Origin: Planctomycetota bacterium
GTDB lineage: Bacteria > Planctomycetota > Planctomycetia > Pirellulales > Pirellulaceae
Reading direction: 5' to 3'
DNA: 46,278 bases
Assembly (NCBI GenBank): GCA_029259935.1
Contig: JAJDEH010000087.1
Location: 1-46,278, forward strand
Shown here: positions 8,501-16,751 of the stretch, piece after piece
How positions within the stretch are numbered: the first letter of the stretch is position 1
Layout: each line of letters starts with the position of its first letter
The notes under the pieces: generated by a model
Database searches by the model: none
Told to the model about the DNA's origin: nothing
Seen by the model: the letters and a program-made list of their open reading frames with translations, nothing else
Position numbers and translations under genes: made by a program

Positions 8501-10984
8501 ATCCTCGTAGCGTCCTGCGAGGACAAGCAGGTCTACACCTGGGACGCTGCCAAAATTGCCGCGACCGCCGCCGGTCAAAGTCTTGCTTCCACCCGGGCCT
8601 TACCGCATGCCGCCGCCGTGCGCGATGTATCGCTTTCGGCGGACGGAGCGTGGTTGGCAACGGCGGGCGACGATTTTGTGTTGCACGTTTGGGACGTGGC
8701 CAGCGGGCAGATTGCCGAGCGGATGGTTGGACATACTCAGCCAGTTCGAGGCGTGGCTTTCGCCGGAAGCGGAAAGACGATCGTCACGGCGGCGCAAGAT
8801 AACTCGGTCCGCACGTGGACCCCGGCGGTCGTGTCGGTGGTACCCGTGGCCGCGGACCCAGCGTCGGAACCAGCGACCCATCTGGTTGCCTTGCAAGCTG
8901 AAAAGGAAGGTGCAGCCTTCGCGGCTTTGACCGGTACGGGAAAGCAGATCCAACGTTGGAAACAAGATGGCACGGCTTTGGCTCCGCTGGGCGGACCAGC
9001 CGGCGGCTTGAAGACACTAAGCGCCAGTCGGGACGGTTCGCAGCTTATCGCGGTCAACGCCCAAGGGCAGGCGTTTATTTGGTCGGGCGGCCAGCTTAAA
9101 GCGACCTTGGCGATGGGAGGCAGCGTTACTGACGCGAAGCTGCAAGGCGATGCTACCGAAGTTGCCGTCGCTGATGGACAGGCCCGCGTCCGAGTGTTCT
9201 CGGTCGAACCGTTTCGGCTGCTGGAAGAGATCAACCTGCCGGCGGCCGTCGCGCGGGTCGCATGGACGGGAGCCGATGAAAAGCAATTGGTAGCCATCGG
9301 TCCTCAGCCAATAGGGAGCCTAGCGACGCGGTCGTTGCTGCGGTTGTGGGAGGGCGTTGAAAAAGGCGCGGAAGTTGTCGCCGCGACGCCTGACGGGACC
9401 AAAGTGCTGGCCGGCGGCGCGGATGGAAAGATACGAATCTGGCGAGTAAATGACGGCGAGTTGGAACGGACCATCGAAGGCCATGCAGCTGCCATTACGG
9501 AATTGTCGGTGCTTCCCAATGGGACTCAGCTAGTCAGTGCCGGCCGCGACAAGACTTTGAAACTGTGGAGCTTAAGTGATGGCGCGATTGTGTGGTCGAT
9601 CGAGCATCCGACCCCGGTTACCGGCGTTTCGATCAGCACCAATGGCCTGCGAGTGGCAACGGCGGCGGAAGATGGCGTGGTGCGCGTGTGGGATGTGGCC
9701 AGCGGCTTGCCACTGCAAACGTTCACCGGCCACGCCGCCGGAGCGGCCCGGGTTCGCTGGCTGAACGACAATCTTACGATCGTTTCGGGATCGGCCGACA
9801 AATCTCTTCGCGTCTGGAAAACTTCCATCCTGCGATCCTTTGCTGCTCAAGAAGAACCTATCGACGACTTGGCTCTGTTTGCCGCCGGCGCGCAGGTCGT
9901 GACGTGTTCGAGTAAAGGCCCGGTCGTGATGAGCAATGTTGCCAACGGTCAGCCCGTGCGTTCCTTTGAAGGGCAGACTGGTATGCCGAAGGTGGTTGCC
10001 TCACGCGTCGATAACCAACGCATCGCCGCCGGCATGTCGGATGGCAAAGCCTTGGTGTGGAACGCGGCTAACGCGGAATTACTGCAAACGCTCGTCGTGG
10101 ACGGTCCAGTCACCGCGCTGGCTTGGAGCGTCGACAATCAAAAGCTGGCGGTGGCCACGGAGGATAAAGCGTTGCGAATCTATGGCCCGCCTCTTTCCCC
10201 TCAAACTGCTCAACCGGGCAACGAACTAGTGTTGCACCAAAAAGTCGCGGCCGAGTCGCCGATCACACGGCTAGTATTTGATCGCGACAACCGCACGGTG
10301 TGGACAGCGCACGCCAGCGGCCAAGTCGGCCAATGGGCCTACGCATCGCCAGTTCAAGTCCGCCAATTCAATCATGGGGGCGCAGTCTACGGTGTGGCGA
10401 TCAGTCGCGATGGCAAGACGGTCGTCTCATGCAGTGCCGACCAAACGGTCAGAATCTGGGATGCCACGACGGGCCAACAGCGGGCTTCGATGAGCGGCCA
10501 TCAAGGTCCGGTGCATGCCGTCGCGCTCAGTCCCGACGAATCGCTGGTCGTTTCGTCGGGCGCGGATCGCACGGTCCGGTTGTGGGATGTCACGGGCGGC
10601 CGGCAGCTCAAGCAACTGGCGACGCTGGACGAAACGAAATACTCCGTCGCTATTCACCCCAATGGGCAAACCGTCGCCGCAGCCGGCGCGGACCGCCAGA
10701 TACATCTTTTCAATTTGCTGACAGGTGCCGTCGTGCGCACGCTCGAAGGGCATACCGACTATATTCACTGTGTCACGTTCAATGCCGCCGGAACGCGGTT
10801 GATGTCGTACGGCTACGCCGGACATCTGAAAACGTGGGACACCGCCAGTGGCAAACAGTTATTTGAACAGAGGATTGGGCGCATCGGCAACTTTGCGAAG
10901 TACGCCGCCGACAATACACGGGTTCTGTTATCCAACGGCGACGGAACGGCGCGAGTTTTCGAATTACCGGCCAATGCGAGATAA
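5513..10984 (+). CDS. Giant secreted WD40-repeat protein
   Basis: An 1823-residue protein. Residues 1-38 form an N-terminal signal peptide with a basic stretch (RRFILKR), a hydrophobic core and a likely cut near TAQ. Almost all the rest is WD40 repeats: I count roughly three dozen blade endings of the RLWDV, RVWNL or KLWNA type with regular GH...D spacing, enough for about five seven-bladed propellers. No catalytic domain is seen. WD40 propellers are protein-interaction scaffolds, so export points to a scaffold in the periplasm or on the envelope. It is the first gene of a four-gene plus-strand operon with a DUF1549/DUF1553 protein, a PPC protein and a cytochrome/WD40 protein. The ATG at 5513 is chosen because it gives the complete signal peptide, although no clear ribosome binding site precedes it. 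Confidence 0.9.
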   Translation: MIVSPSVRCCFRRFILKRAILGLLCTAAVGGMTTRATAQPADEPGVLRGHLAPVLMGVFTPDGERAITVSSDQTARLWDLAKAAEIRQYTGHTGPLFCLALSGDGRTLVTGAQDNTLRLWDVPQTRPIHFFKGHQAAAGGLSLSQDGRLLVSAAGDKTVRLWELSKLANVADPAKLTAAEISTQRPGHLHEVVSTAFRNDGNYFASGDVSGRILLWNSFLASSQGEFGQHGAAVTGLQFHPNNQQLISSDASGIVRVWQLPAQAARKLDAIAAEVRDLAVMSNQAIAVVATADNLVRAVNLTDGQVVREFPKLDTAVTSVALTPNNATLAVADEGGRARLFNFANAAEQGVIAGHTGKIQDVAFHADNQTVSTAGADGTVRLWQLPQPIVPISGHTQPIRALASSANGQWFATGSDDKTVRVWSSAGQATRTMSNHQQPVRAVAVRHDDAQIAGGDASGTVWLWNAGNGASEGSLLAHSVPITALEFDWSNQSLLTAGEDGLIKRWQLPVVAPRISSGHSQPVRSVAVTPDGTLAVSGSQDQTVRVWNVATGAAVRTLAAPGGFGGPVTSVALSADGKSVAAVSENGLLLVWNLADGAVLQRRMGLAGGMHQVVVLPENDQLATVDADQSLRLWRLPEAGKEIANDGAAYQVAATSPDGKRLAVGGQSAGKHAVIIRDRDSGKVVATLAGHEAAVTSIAFNKTGSHVITGSADKTARVWALAGAKELIKHEGYPGPVVAVALSDDGKVAFSSGTENNIRQWNVADGAEVRLIAGHGGIVRGLVLRTATLFSAADDGTVRLWNTGNGAPIRAINHGGNLRCLAVTADATKIVSGGADKNAKLWNAADGVAVATLSGSPAEVKAVRFSDDGQRVAVASQDGVRVWQTDGRPVERLETPASALQGLGWSADGQSLLLCRTDGKIESHPLAVTQVVPLPDAGTTTAAATPDGKWVLTGGASKTIRAWPRAAGKINATAPVRTLMGPQAAVTNMDVSNDGKILVASCEDKQVYTWDAAKIAATAAGQSLASTRALPHAAAVRDVSLSADGAWLATAGDDFVLHVWDVASGQIAERMVGHTQPVRGVAFAGSGKTIVTAAQDNSVRTWTPAVVSVVPVAADPASEPATHLVALQAEKEGAAFAALTGTGKQIQRWKQDGTALAPLGGPAGGLKTLSASRDGSQLIAVNAQGQAFIWSGGQLKATLAMGGSVTDAKLQGDATEVAVADGQARVRVFSVEPFRLLEEINLPAAVARVAWTGADEKQLVAIGPQPIGSLATRSLLRLWEGVEKGAEVVAATPDGTKVLAGGADGKIRIWRVNDGELERTIEGHAAAITELSVLPNGTQLVSAGRDKTLKLWSLSDGAIVWSIEHPTPVTGVSISTNGLRVATAAEDGVVRVWDVASGLPLQTFTGHAAGAARVRWLNDNLTIVSGSADKSLRVWKTSILRSFAAQEEPIDDLALFAAGAQVVTCSSKGPVVMSNVANGQPVRSFEGQTGMPKVVASRVDNQRIAAGMSDGKALVWNAANAELLQTLVVDGPVTALAWSVDNQKLAVATEDKALRIYGPPLSPQTAQPGNELVLHQKVAAESPITRLVFDRDNRTVWTAHASGQVGQWAYASPVQVRQFNHGGAVYGVAISRDGKTVVSCSADQTVRIWDATTGQQRASMSGHQGPVHAVALSPDESLVVSSGADRTVRLWDVTGGRQLKQLATLDETKYSVAIHPNGQTVAAAGADRQIHLFNLLTGAVVRTLEGHTDYIHCVTFNAAGTRLMSYGYAGHLKTWDTASGKQLFEQRIGRIGNFAKYAADNTRVLLSNGDGTARVFELPANAR

Positions 10985-10986
10985 TA

Positions 10987-11057
10987 GTACGATGGGCCTC
11001 CGAGCCCGTCGCAACAAGATCATCAACACTTTCGACGGCCTCGGAGGGCCATCGTAC
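10987..11057. repeat. Long imperfect inverted repeat between operon genes
   Basis: Two 25-bp arms (10987-11011 and 11033-11057) are complementary at 23 of 25 positions around a 21-bp spacer. The arms begin GTACGATGG and include CCTCCGAG. There is no T-run, so it is not a standard intrinsic terminator. It resembles the REP/MITE-like intergenic palindromes that are dispersed in Pirellulales genomes. It lies between the WD40 gene and the DUF1549/DUF1553 gene and could act as an mRNA processing or attenuation hairpin. Confidence 0.75.
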
Positions 11058-11094
11058 AGCGTGAAAAAATAGTCAACCGACTCGGAGGAAACGC

Positions 11095-13566
11095 ATGAGA
11101 GTCTTTCCACTAGCCGTTATTGTTCTGTTGGGAACCTACGGAATCGCGATGACGGCGGAGTTCCCCGGGATGGGGCTCAAGGGCCAACTCGTTTCCATTG
11201 AATTCGATAAGAGCGGCCAGCCCATGTTGGAAGGCCGTAACGCGCGGAAACAATTAATTGTGACCGGTGTTTATTCCAGCGGCCAACGGCATGATTTGAC
11301 TCACCAAGTTGCCTTCACCAGCAATCAGCCCAAAGTGCTGACGATCGCCAAGGGCGGATTGGTCACGCCGCTGACCGACGGCGAAGCGACCGTGTCGGTA
11401 AAGGGTCCGGAAGGAAAGTCGGCGTCGATCCAATTACGAACTCAGCGCTGCAATGAAGAACTAGCGGTGAACTTTGTCGACGAGGTCGTCCCGATCTTTA
11501 CCCGCTTGGGCTGCAACTCCGGCGGCTGCCACGGTAAATCCGGCGGGCAAAACGGGTTTCGGCTGTCGTTGCTGGGATTCTATCCCCAAGATGATTACGA
11601 CTACCTCGTCCACGAAAACCGGGGCCGTCGCATCTTTCCCGCCGATCCCGATTTCAGCCTGTTGTTGCTCAAGCCGGCCAATATGTTGCCTCATGGCGGC
11701 GGCAAGCGGATGGCGCCCGGCACCTACGAATGGGAACTGGTCGCCAGTTGGATCCGCCAAGGAATGCCCTACGGATCGGAAGAAGATGCGAAGATCGTCC
11801 GTATCGAAGCCGTTCCCGCAATGAGGGAAATGAACTTTCTATCGAGCCAGCAGATTTCCGTCATTGGACATTACAGCGACGGCACCTCACGCGATATTAC
11901 TCGCCTCGCCTCGTATGAAGCCAACCAACCCGAAATGGCCATGGCCGGCAAGGATGGCAAGGTGGAGGTATTCGAAACACCCGGTGAAGCGGCCGTGATG
12001 ATCCGCTTTCAGGGACAGGTCAGTGTGTTCCGCGCGGTCATTCCGCAAGGCGTGCCGCTGCAGAAGACGCCACCCGAAAAGACGTTCATCGATAAGCTCG
12101 TCATTCAGCGATTGCGGCAACTGGGGATTCCGCCTTCGGATCTGTGCGACGACGCCACGTTCATTCGCCGCGTTACGATCGATTTGACCGGACGGCTGCC
12201 CAAGTTGGCAGAAGTCGAAGCGTTTTTGAGCAATAAGAATCCGAACAAACGCGACGCCCTAGTCGACCGGCTGGTCAGTGGGCCGGGCTATGCCGATTAC
12301 TTCGCGAACAAATGGTCCGCGGTGCTCAGAAACAAACGCCGCAACGGCAACGACATTCGCTATACCTATCGCTTCCACGCCTGGATTCGTAGTGCCTTGG
12401 AAAAGAACATGCCCTACGACCAAATGGTGCGCAGCGTGCTGACGGCGACGGGCGATGCCGAATCGCACCCGCCGGTGGCTTGGTATCGCGAGGTTCGCAC
12501 TTCGTCCCAGCAAATGGAAGACACGGCCCAACTGTTCCTAGGCATGCGGCTGGGTTGTGCCAGGTGCCACCATCATCCCTTTGAGCGCTGGAGCCAGAAA
12601 GATTACTACAGCTTTGAGGCGTTCTTCACGCAGGTGGGAATGAAGCCCAGCCACTTCAATCCCCAGCGAAACATCCCCGACATGGTCTATCTGAAGGGGA
12701 ACGTTCCCAGTTCCACCAATCCGCGAACCCGGGAGAAAGTGAAGCCGGCCGGCTTGGGAAGCGAGCCGCTGGACATTCCGGCTTGGGAAGACGCACGGCA
12801 TTCTTTGGTCGACTGGATGGCCGCGCCGGACAATCCGTTTTTTGCCAAAGCGTTGGTCAATCGTTATTGGAAGCACTTCTTTGGGCGAGGCATCGTCGAT
12901 CCGGAAGACGACCTGCGAGTCACGAATCCGCCGTCCAATCCGGAGCTATTGGATGCATTGGCAAAACATTTCGTGGATCACCGGTTCGACATGAAGGATC
13001 TCGTCCGCACGATCTGCAAGTCGAGCGCCTATCAACTCAGTTCCAATCCAACTGAATTCAATGCCACCGACCGCCAGAACTTCTCTAGTTTCTATCCGCG
13101 CCGCCTGACGGCGGAAGTACTCTACGATTCGATCAATCAGGTGTTGGGAACTCCAGCCACATTCGGCGGCGTGCCGCAAGGAACGACCGCAGTCCAACTG
13201 CCCGACAACGGATTTACGAACTACTTCTTGCAAGTGTTTGGCAAGCCCGAGGCGGAAAGCGCCTGCGAATGCGAACGCAGTCCCGAGGCGAATCTTGCGC
13301 AATCGTTGCACTTGTTGAATTCATCAGACATCCAGAACCGGCTTCGCAACGGCGCGGGTTTGGTCGCCAAACTGGCCCGTGACCAAGAACGGTCGGATGA
13401 AGACAAGACCATGGAGATCTATTTGCGAGCTTTCTCGCGGCGGCCAACTGCCGAGGAATCACAGTTAGTTTGCAGCCACGTTCAATCTGCGACCAACAAG
13501 CAGGAAGCTTGGGAAGACGTACTGTGGGCCGTAATCAATGCCAAGGAATTTCAGTTCGTGCGTTAG
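11095..13566 (+). CDS. DUF1549/DUF1553 secreted cytochrome-like protein
   Basis: An 823-residue exported protein with a signal peptide at 1-20. In order: an immunoglobulin-like (Big-2-type) domain at about 30-105; a cytochrome-like region with CNSGGCH near residue 140, a CX4CH variant of the heme motif; a second Ig-like domain at about 245-315; DUF1549 at about 330-550, with FIDKLV...RRVTIDLTGRLP and CARCHHHP near 488; and DUF1553 at about 590-820 (NRYWKHFFGRGIVDPEDD...NPPSNPELLD). This is the canonical planctomycete architecture, usually encoded beside DUF1501 proteins or WD40 proteins. The biochemical role is not established; electron transfer or envelope polysaccharide processing has been suggested by context. 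GGAGG at 11084-11088, six bases before the ATG, fixes the start. The gene is the second in the operon. Confidence 0.93.
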   Translation: MRVFPLAVIVLLGTYGIAMTAEFPGMGLKGQLVSIEFDKSGQPMLEGRNARKQLIVTGVYSSGQRHDLTHQVAFTSNQPKVLTIAKGGLVTPLTDGEATVSVKGPEGKSASIQLRTQRCNEELAVNFVDEVVPIFTRLGCNSGGCHGKSGGQNGFRLSLLGFYPQDDYDYLVHENRGRRIFPADPDFSLLLLKPANMLPHGGGKRMAPGTYEWELVASWIRQGMPYGSEEDAKIVRIEAVPAMREMNFLSSQQISVIGHYSDGTSRDITRLASYEANQPEMAMAGKDGKVEVFETPGEAAVMIRFQGQVSVFRAVIPQGVPLQKTPPEKTFIDKLVIQRLRQLGIPPSDLCDDATFIRRVTIDLTGRLPKLAEVEAFLSNKNPNKRDALVDRLVSGPGYADYFANKWSAVLRNKRRNGNDIRYTYRFHAWIRSALEKNMPYDQMVRSVLTATGDAESHPPVAWYREVRTSSQQMEDTAQLFLGMRLGCARCHHHPFERWSQKDYYSFEAFFTQVGMKPSHFNPQRNIPDMVYLKGNVPSSTNPRTREKVKPAGLGSEPLDIPAWEDARHSLVDWMAAPDNPFFAKALVNRYWKHFFGRGIVDPEDDLRVTNPPSNPELLDALAKHFVDHRFDMKDLVRTICKSSAYQLSSNPTEFNATDRQNFSSFYPRRLTAEVLYDSINQVLGTPATFGGVPQGTTAVQLPDNGFTNYFLQVFGKPEAESACECERSPEANLAQSLHLLNSSDIQNRLRNGAGLVAKLARDQERSDEDKTMEIYLRAFSRRPTAEESQLVCSHVQSATNKQEAWEDVLWAVINAKEFQFVR

Positions 13567-13580
13567 GAGTATAAAGTCGC

Positions 13581-13597
13581 TGATCGCACCGCGATCA
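13581..13597 (+). other. Short perfect hairpin in the operon spacer
   Basis: TGATCGC and GCGATCA pair perfectly around a 3-base loop, 15 bp after the DUF1549/DUF1553 stop. No T-run follows, so it is more likely an mRNA-stabilising or processing structure than a terminator. Confidence 0.4.
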
Positions 13598-13665
13598 TGG
13601 CGTCAGCTTCGCCGAGCGACCCACGACTCAGCGCCGCGTCGTACCGATCCAACCAAGGAAATTCG

Positions 13666-16600
13666 ATGATGAAAGCGTATCGATTCGCAAGTGGCTTACT
13701 CGTCGGACTGCTGTTAGTGCTTGGTACCGAACGACTTGACGCTCAGCTTCCGGCAACCCGTTTGGACAGCGTTTTTCCCAATGGCGCGTCTCCGGGCCAA
13801 ACCTTGGAAGTGACGATTGCCGGTGCCGATCTTGATGAAGTCGATCGATTGCTGTTTTCGCATCCGGGCATTACGGCCAAACGGAAAATGGCCGATCCGA
13901 CGCCGTTCGACGAAGGGCCCCAACCGGTCGAAAACACGTTCGTCGTAACGCTACAAGCCAACGTACCGGCGGGCCACCACTGGGTGCGTTGCCAAGGCAA
14001 GTACGGCATATCGAGTCCGCGGACGTTTGTCGTTGATTCGTTCACCGAAGTACTGGAAGTCGAACCCAACAACCTGCGGGAGGAAGCGACCGAAGTCCCG
14101 ACGCTTCCCTCGAGCATTAGTGGACGAATGGACCGGGCGGCGGATGTCGACTGGTTCAAGTTCACGGGAAAAGCGGGTCAGCGGGTCATTGTTGAAGTCT
14201 ATGCACGCCGAGTTGATTCGCAGTCAGACTCGGTACTCGCCATGATCGCGGAGGACGGCCGCGTGTTGGCGGAAAGCCGACAAGCCCGCGCCGGCGACCC
14301 CTTTCTCGATGTGAAACTGCCGGCTGCTGGTGCTTACTACATTCGCGTGCATGACGCTTTGCACGGCGGCGGCGCCGAGCATTCTTATCGCTTGGTGATC
14401 GGTTCCATGCCTGCAATCGAGTTCATCTTTCCACCGGCGGGGCTGCCAGGAACCAATAGCGAATACACGGTCTATGGCCGCAACCTTCCCGGGGCAGCGG
14501 CTTCGAAGATGATTCTCGACGGCCAGCCTCTGGAACAACTCAAGGTTCGCATCCCCATTCCCGCCGCTGCCGCTGATAAGTTGTCCTATAGCGAACGGCT
14601 CGACCCGTATCAAGCGGCCATCGACGGTGTCGAATATCGCGTCAGCTCCCCAGCAGGCAAGTCCAATCCCGCGCTGGTCAGCGTGGCCACGGCGGCGCTG
14701 GTGCCCGAACAAGCCAACAACGATTCGCCGAAAACAGCGCAGGCGTTGACATTGCCTTGCGAAGTCGCTGGGCAATTCTATCCTCAGCGAGACGCCGATT
14801 GGTTTAAGTTCGAGGCCAAAGCGGGCGACGTATTCTGGATCGAAGTCTACTCACATCGGCTCGGTCTGCCGACGGACCCCACGCTCGTTGTTCAGCGGGT
14901 CGAGAAAACCGAAGAAGGCGAAGAGAAGGTCACGCAACTCGCTTGGATCGACGACGTTCAGGAATTGCGGGCAACGTTTGAGTTCGATCAACGGACCCAC
15001 GATCCGTCTTATGAGTTCAAAGCGCCCGCCGATGGAACTTATCGCGTGCTCGTTCGTGAAGGCCACAGCTCGGTGGTCAGCGACCCGCGACTCGTTTATC
15101 GATTGGCGATTCGTCCCGCGCAGCCAGACTTTCGTTTGGCCGCCGTGCCGATGGATGCCTCTGGTGCGGTATTCCTTCGCAAAGGCGGTCGCGAGGCCGT
15201 GCGCGTGGTCGCTTTTCGGCGTGACGGCTTCGACGGCGAGATTCGGGTGTCGGCAAATGGGCTGCCTCCGGGAGTGACAAGTTCGGAAATGATTCTGGGC
15301 CCGGGAAGCAACCGGACCACGCTCGTGCTGACGGCGGCGAAGGGAGCGGCGGCGAATGTCGGCCAGCTTCAAGTCACGGGAAAAGCGAAGGTCGGCGGAC
15401 GCGACGTCACTCGAATAGCTCGGCTTGGCGAACCGCTGCGACCGGTGCCCTTCTCGCAACCAAACAATACGAATCAGCCCAGCCTTGATGCGCGGCTCAC
15501 GCAGAGCCTGCCGATTGTCGTTTCCGGTACCGAAACAGAACGCGTCGTGCTATCGCTCACCGATCCAGGGCTGATCAAAACGGCTCGCGGCGGCATCGTC
15601 AAGGTAAAGTACACGGTCGTTCGCGAAGATAAAGCGGGCGGCAATATCATCGGCTTCCCGGTAGGCCTGCCCAACAACCTTCGTGCACCGCAAGTCAACA
15701 TTGCCGCGAACAAGGCGGGAGAATTTGACATCCGCTTGCTGGCGGCTACACCGCCCGGGACCTATTCGTTCAGCTTGGTCTCGATGATTCAAGGCATGCA
15801 ATACAGCCGCAATCCCGAAGCCGCCGCCGCCGCGAAAAAACGGCAAGAACGCATTAACAAGATCTATACCGATTCGCAGCAGAAGACGCGAGTGGCACAG
15901 CAAGCCGCTCAACAAGCTCAAACGAAACTTGCCCAAGCAACCACCGCGCTCAGCCAAACGACGACCGCGAAGAACACCGCCGATCAAGGCGCGACCGCCG
16001 CGACCGCCGCTTTGAAAACAGCCACCGATGCCTTGGCAGCGGCCAAGAAACTATTGGCCGCGAAACCGGCTGATGCCGCTGCCAAGCAGCAAGTTGCCAA
16101 TGCCACGAAAGCGGTCACGGACGCGACTCAAAAAGCGAAAGTCGCCACGGACGCGGCAACGGCGGCCGCCAAAAAACTGACGGAAGCGATGGCGAATCAG
16201 AAAGCCGCTCAAGAGGCCAAGACCAAGGCGGATACCGAGTCTCAGGCGGCGCAGCAATTCCAGCAGCAAGCTCTGCAGGAAAAGCAGCGGACCGACCAAC
16301 GGGCCAGCCAGTTGCAATCACTAGCCAACCCGCGCGGCTACAACCACATCATCTCATCGACGCCCGTCACGATCAGCATCGCCGAATTTCCTATCAATCT
16401 GACGGGGCCGCCCGAAAAGGCGTCCGTCAAGCAAGGCGAAAAGCTGGAAGTCCCGTTCAAGATTCAACGTCTTTACGGCTTCAAGCAGAACGTCAGTTGG
16501 CAGATGGTGCTGCCCGGCGGAGTCGCGGGCTTGCAAATTCAAAACGCGAACATCGCGCAGAACCAAACTGATGGAAAGATCACCGTCACCGCGCAACCCA

Positions 16601-16722
16601 CCGCGACGCCCGGCGATCATACCGTGACTTTGCGGGGCACGATGAATTTCAATGGCCAAGGGCTGACGATGGAACGAAAGCTGGTGCTGACGGTTGTCAA
16701 AGTCGAGCAGCCGAAGAAGTAA
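13666..16722 (+). CDS. Secreted PPC-domain protein with alanine-rich coiled coil
   Basis: A 1018-residue protein from the ATG at 13666, which has AAGGAA just upstream and opens a normal signal peptide (MMKAYRFASG, then a hydrophobic core, then LDAQ). The frame also opens 69 bp earlier, but that start would bury the signal peptide. An Ig/IPT-like region is followed by two bacterial pre-peptidase C-terminal-like (PPC) domains, each opening with an N-N-(D/L)...A motif and a DWFKF strand, at about 130-235 and 345-485. Further beta-rich segments lead to a coiled coil at about 718-885 made almost entirely of Ala, Lys, Gln and Thr. A beta domain closes the protein (886-1018). No protease domain is present. 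It is the third operon gene; its coil resembles the one in the next protein. Confidence 0.85.
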   Translation: MMKAYRFASGLLVGLLLVLGTERLDAQLPATRLDSVFPNGASPGQTLEVTIAGADLDEVDRLLFSHPGITAKRKMADPTPFDEGPQPVENTFVVTLQANVPAGHHWVRCQGKYGISSPRTFVVDSFTEVLEVEPNNLREEATEVPTLPSSISGRMDRAADVDWFKFTGKAGQRVIVEVYARRVDSQSDSVLAMIAEDGRVLAESRQARAGDPFLDVKLPAAGAYYIRVHDALHGGGAEHSYRLVIGSMPAIEFIFPPAGLPGTNSEYTVYGRNLPGAAASKMILDGQPLEQLKVRIPIPAAAADKLSYSERLDPYQAAIDGVEYRVSSPAGKSNPALVSVATAALVPEQANNDSPKTAQALTLPCEVAGQFYPQRDADWFKFEAKAGDVFWIEVYSHRLGLPTDPTLVVQRVEKTEEGEEKVTQLAWIDDVQELRATFEFDQRTHDPSYEFKAPADGTYRVLVREGHSSVVSDPRLVYRLAIRPAQPDFRLAAVPMDASGAVFLRKGGREAVRVVAFRRDGFDGEIRVSANGLPPGVTSSEMILGPGSNRTTLVLTAAKGAAANVGQLQVTGKAKVGGRDVTRIARLGEPLRPVPFSQPNNTNQPSLDARLTQSLPIVVSGTETERVVLSLTDPGLIKTARGGIVKVKYTVVREDKAGGNIIGFPVGLPNNLRAPQVNIAANKAGEFDIRLLAATPPGTYSFSLVSMIQGMQYSRNPEAAAAAKKRQERINKIYTDSQQKTRVAQQAAQQAQTKLAQATTALSQTTTAKNTADQGATAATAALKTATDALAAAKKLLAAKPADAAAKQQVANATKAVTDATQKAKVATDAATAAAKKLTEAMANQKAAQEAKTKADTESQAAQQFQQQALQEKQRTDQRASQLQSLANPRGYNHIISSTPVTISIAEFPINLTGPPEKASVKQGEKLEVPFKIQRLYGFKQNVSWQMVLPGGVAGLQIQNANIAQNQTDGKITVTAQPTATPGDHTVTLRGTMNFNGQGLTMERKLVLTVVKVEQPKK

Positions 16723-16751
16723 AAACCAAGAGTTCAAGGCAGGAGTTGCCA

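Noticed and set aside
5513..10984. Internal WD40 repeats as DNA-level tandem repeats
   Set aside because: The similarity is at the protein level; nucleotide copies are diverged and show no long identical units.
13597..13665. An earlier start for the PPC protein at 13597
   Set aside because: It would place 23 polar residues before a typical signal peptide, while the ATG at 13666 has a ribosome binding site.
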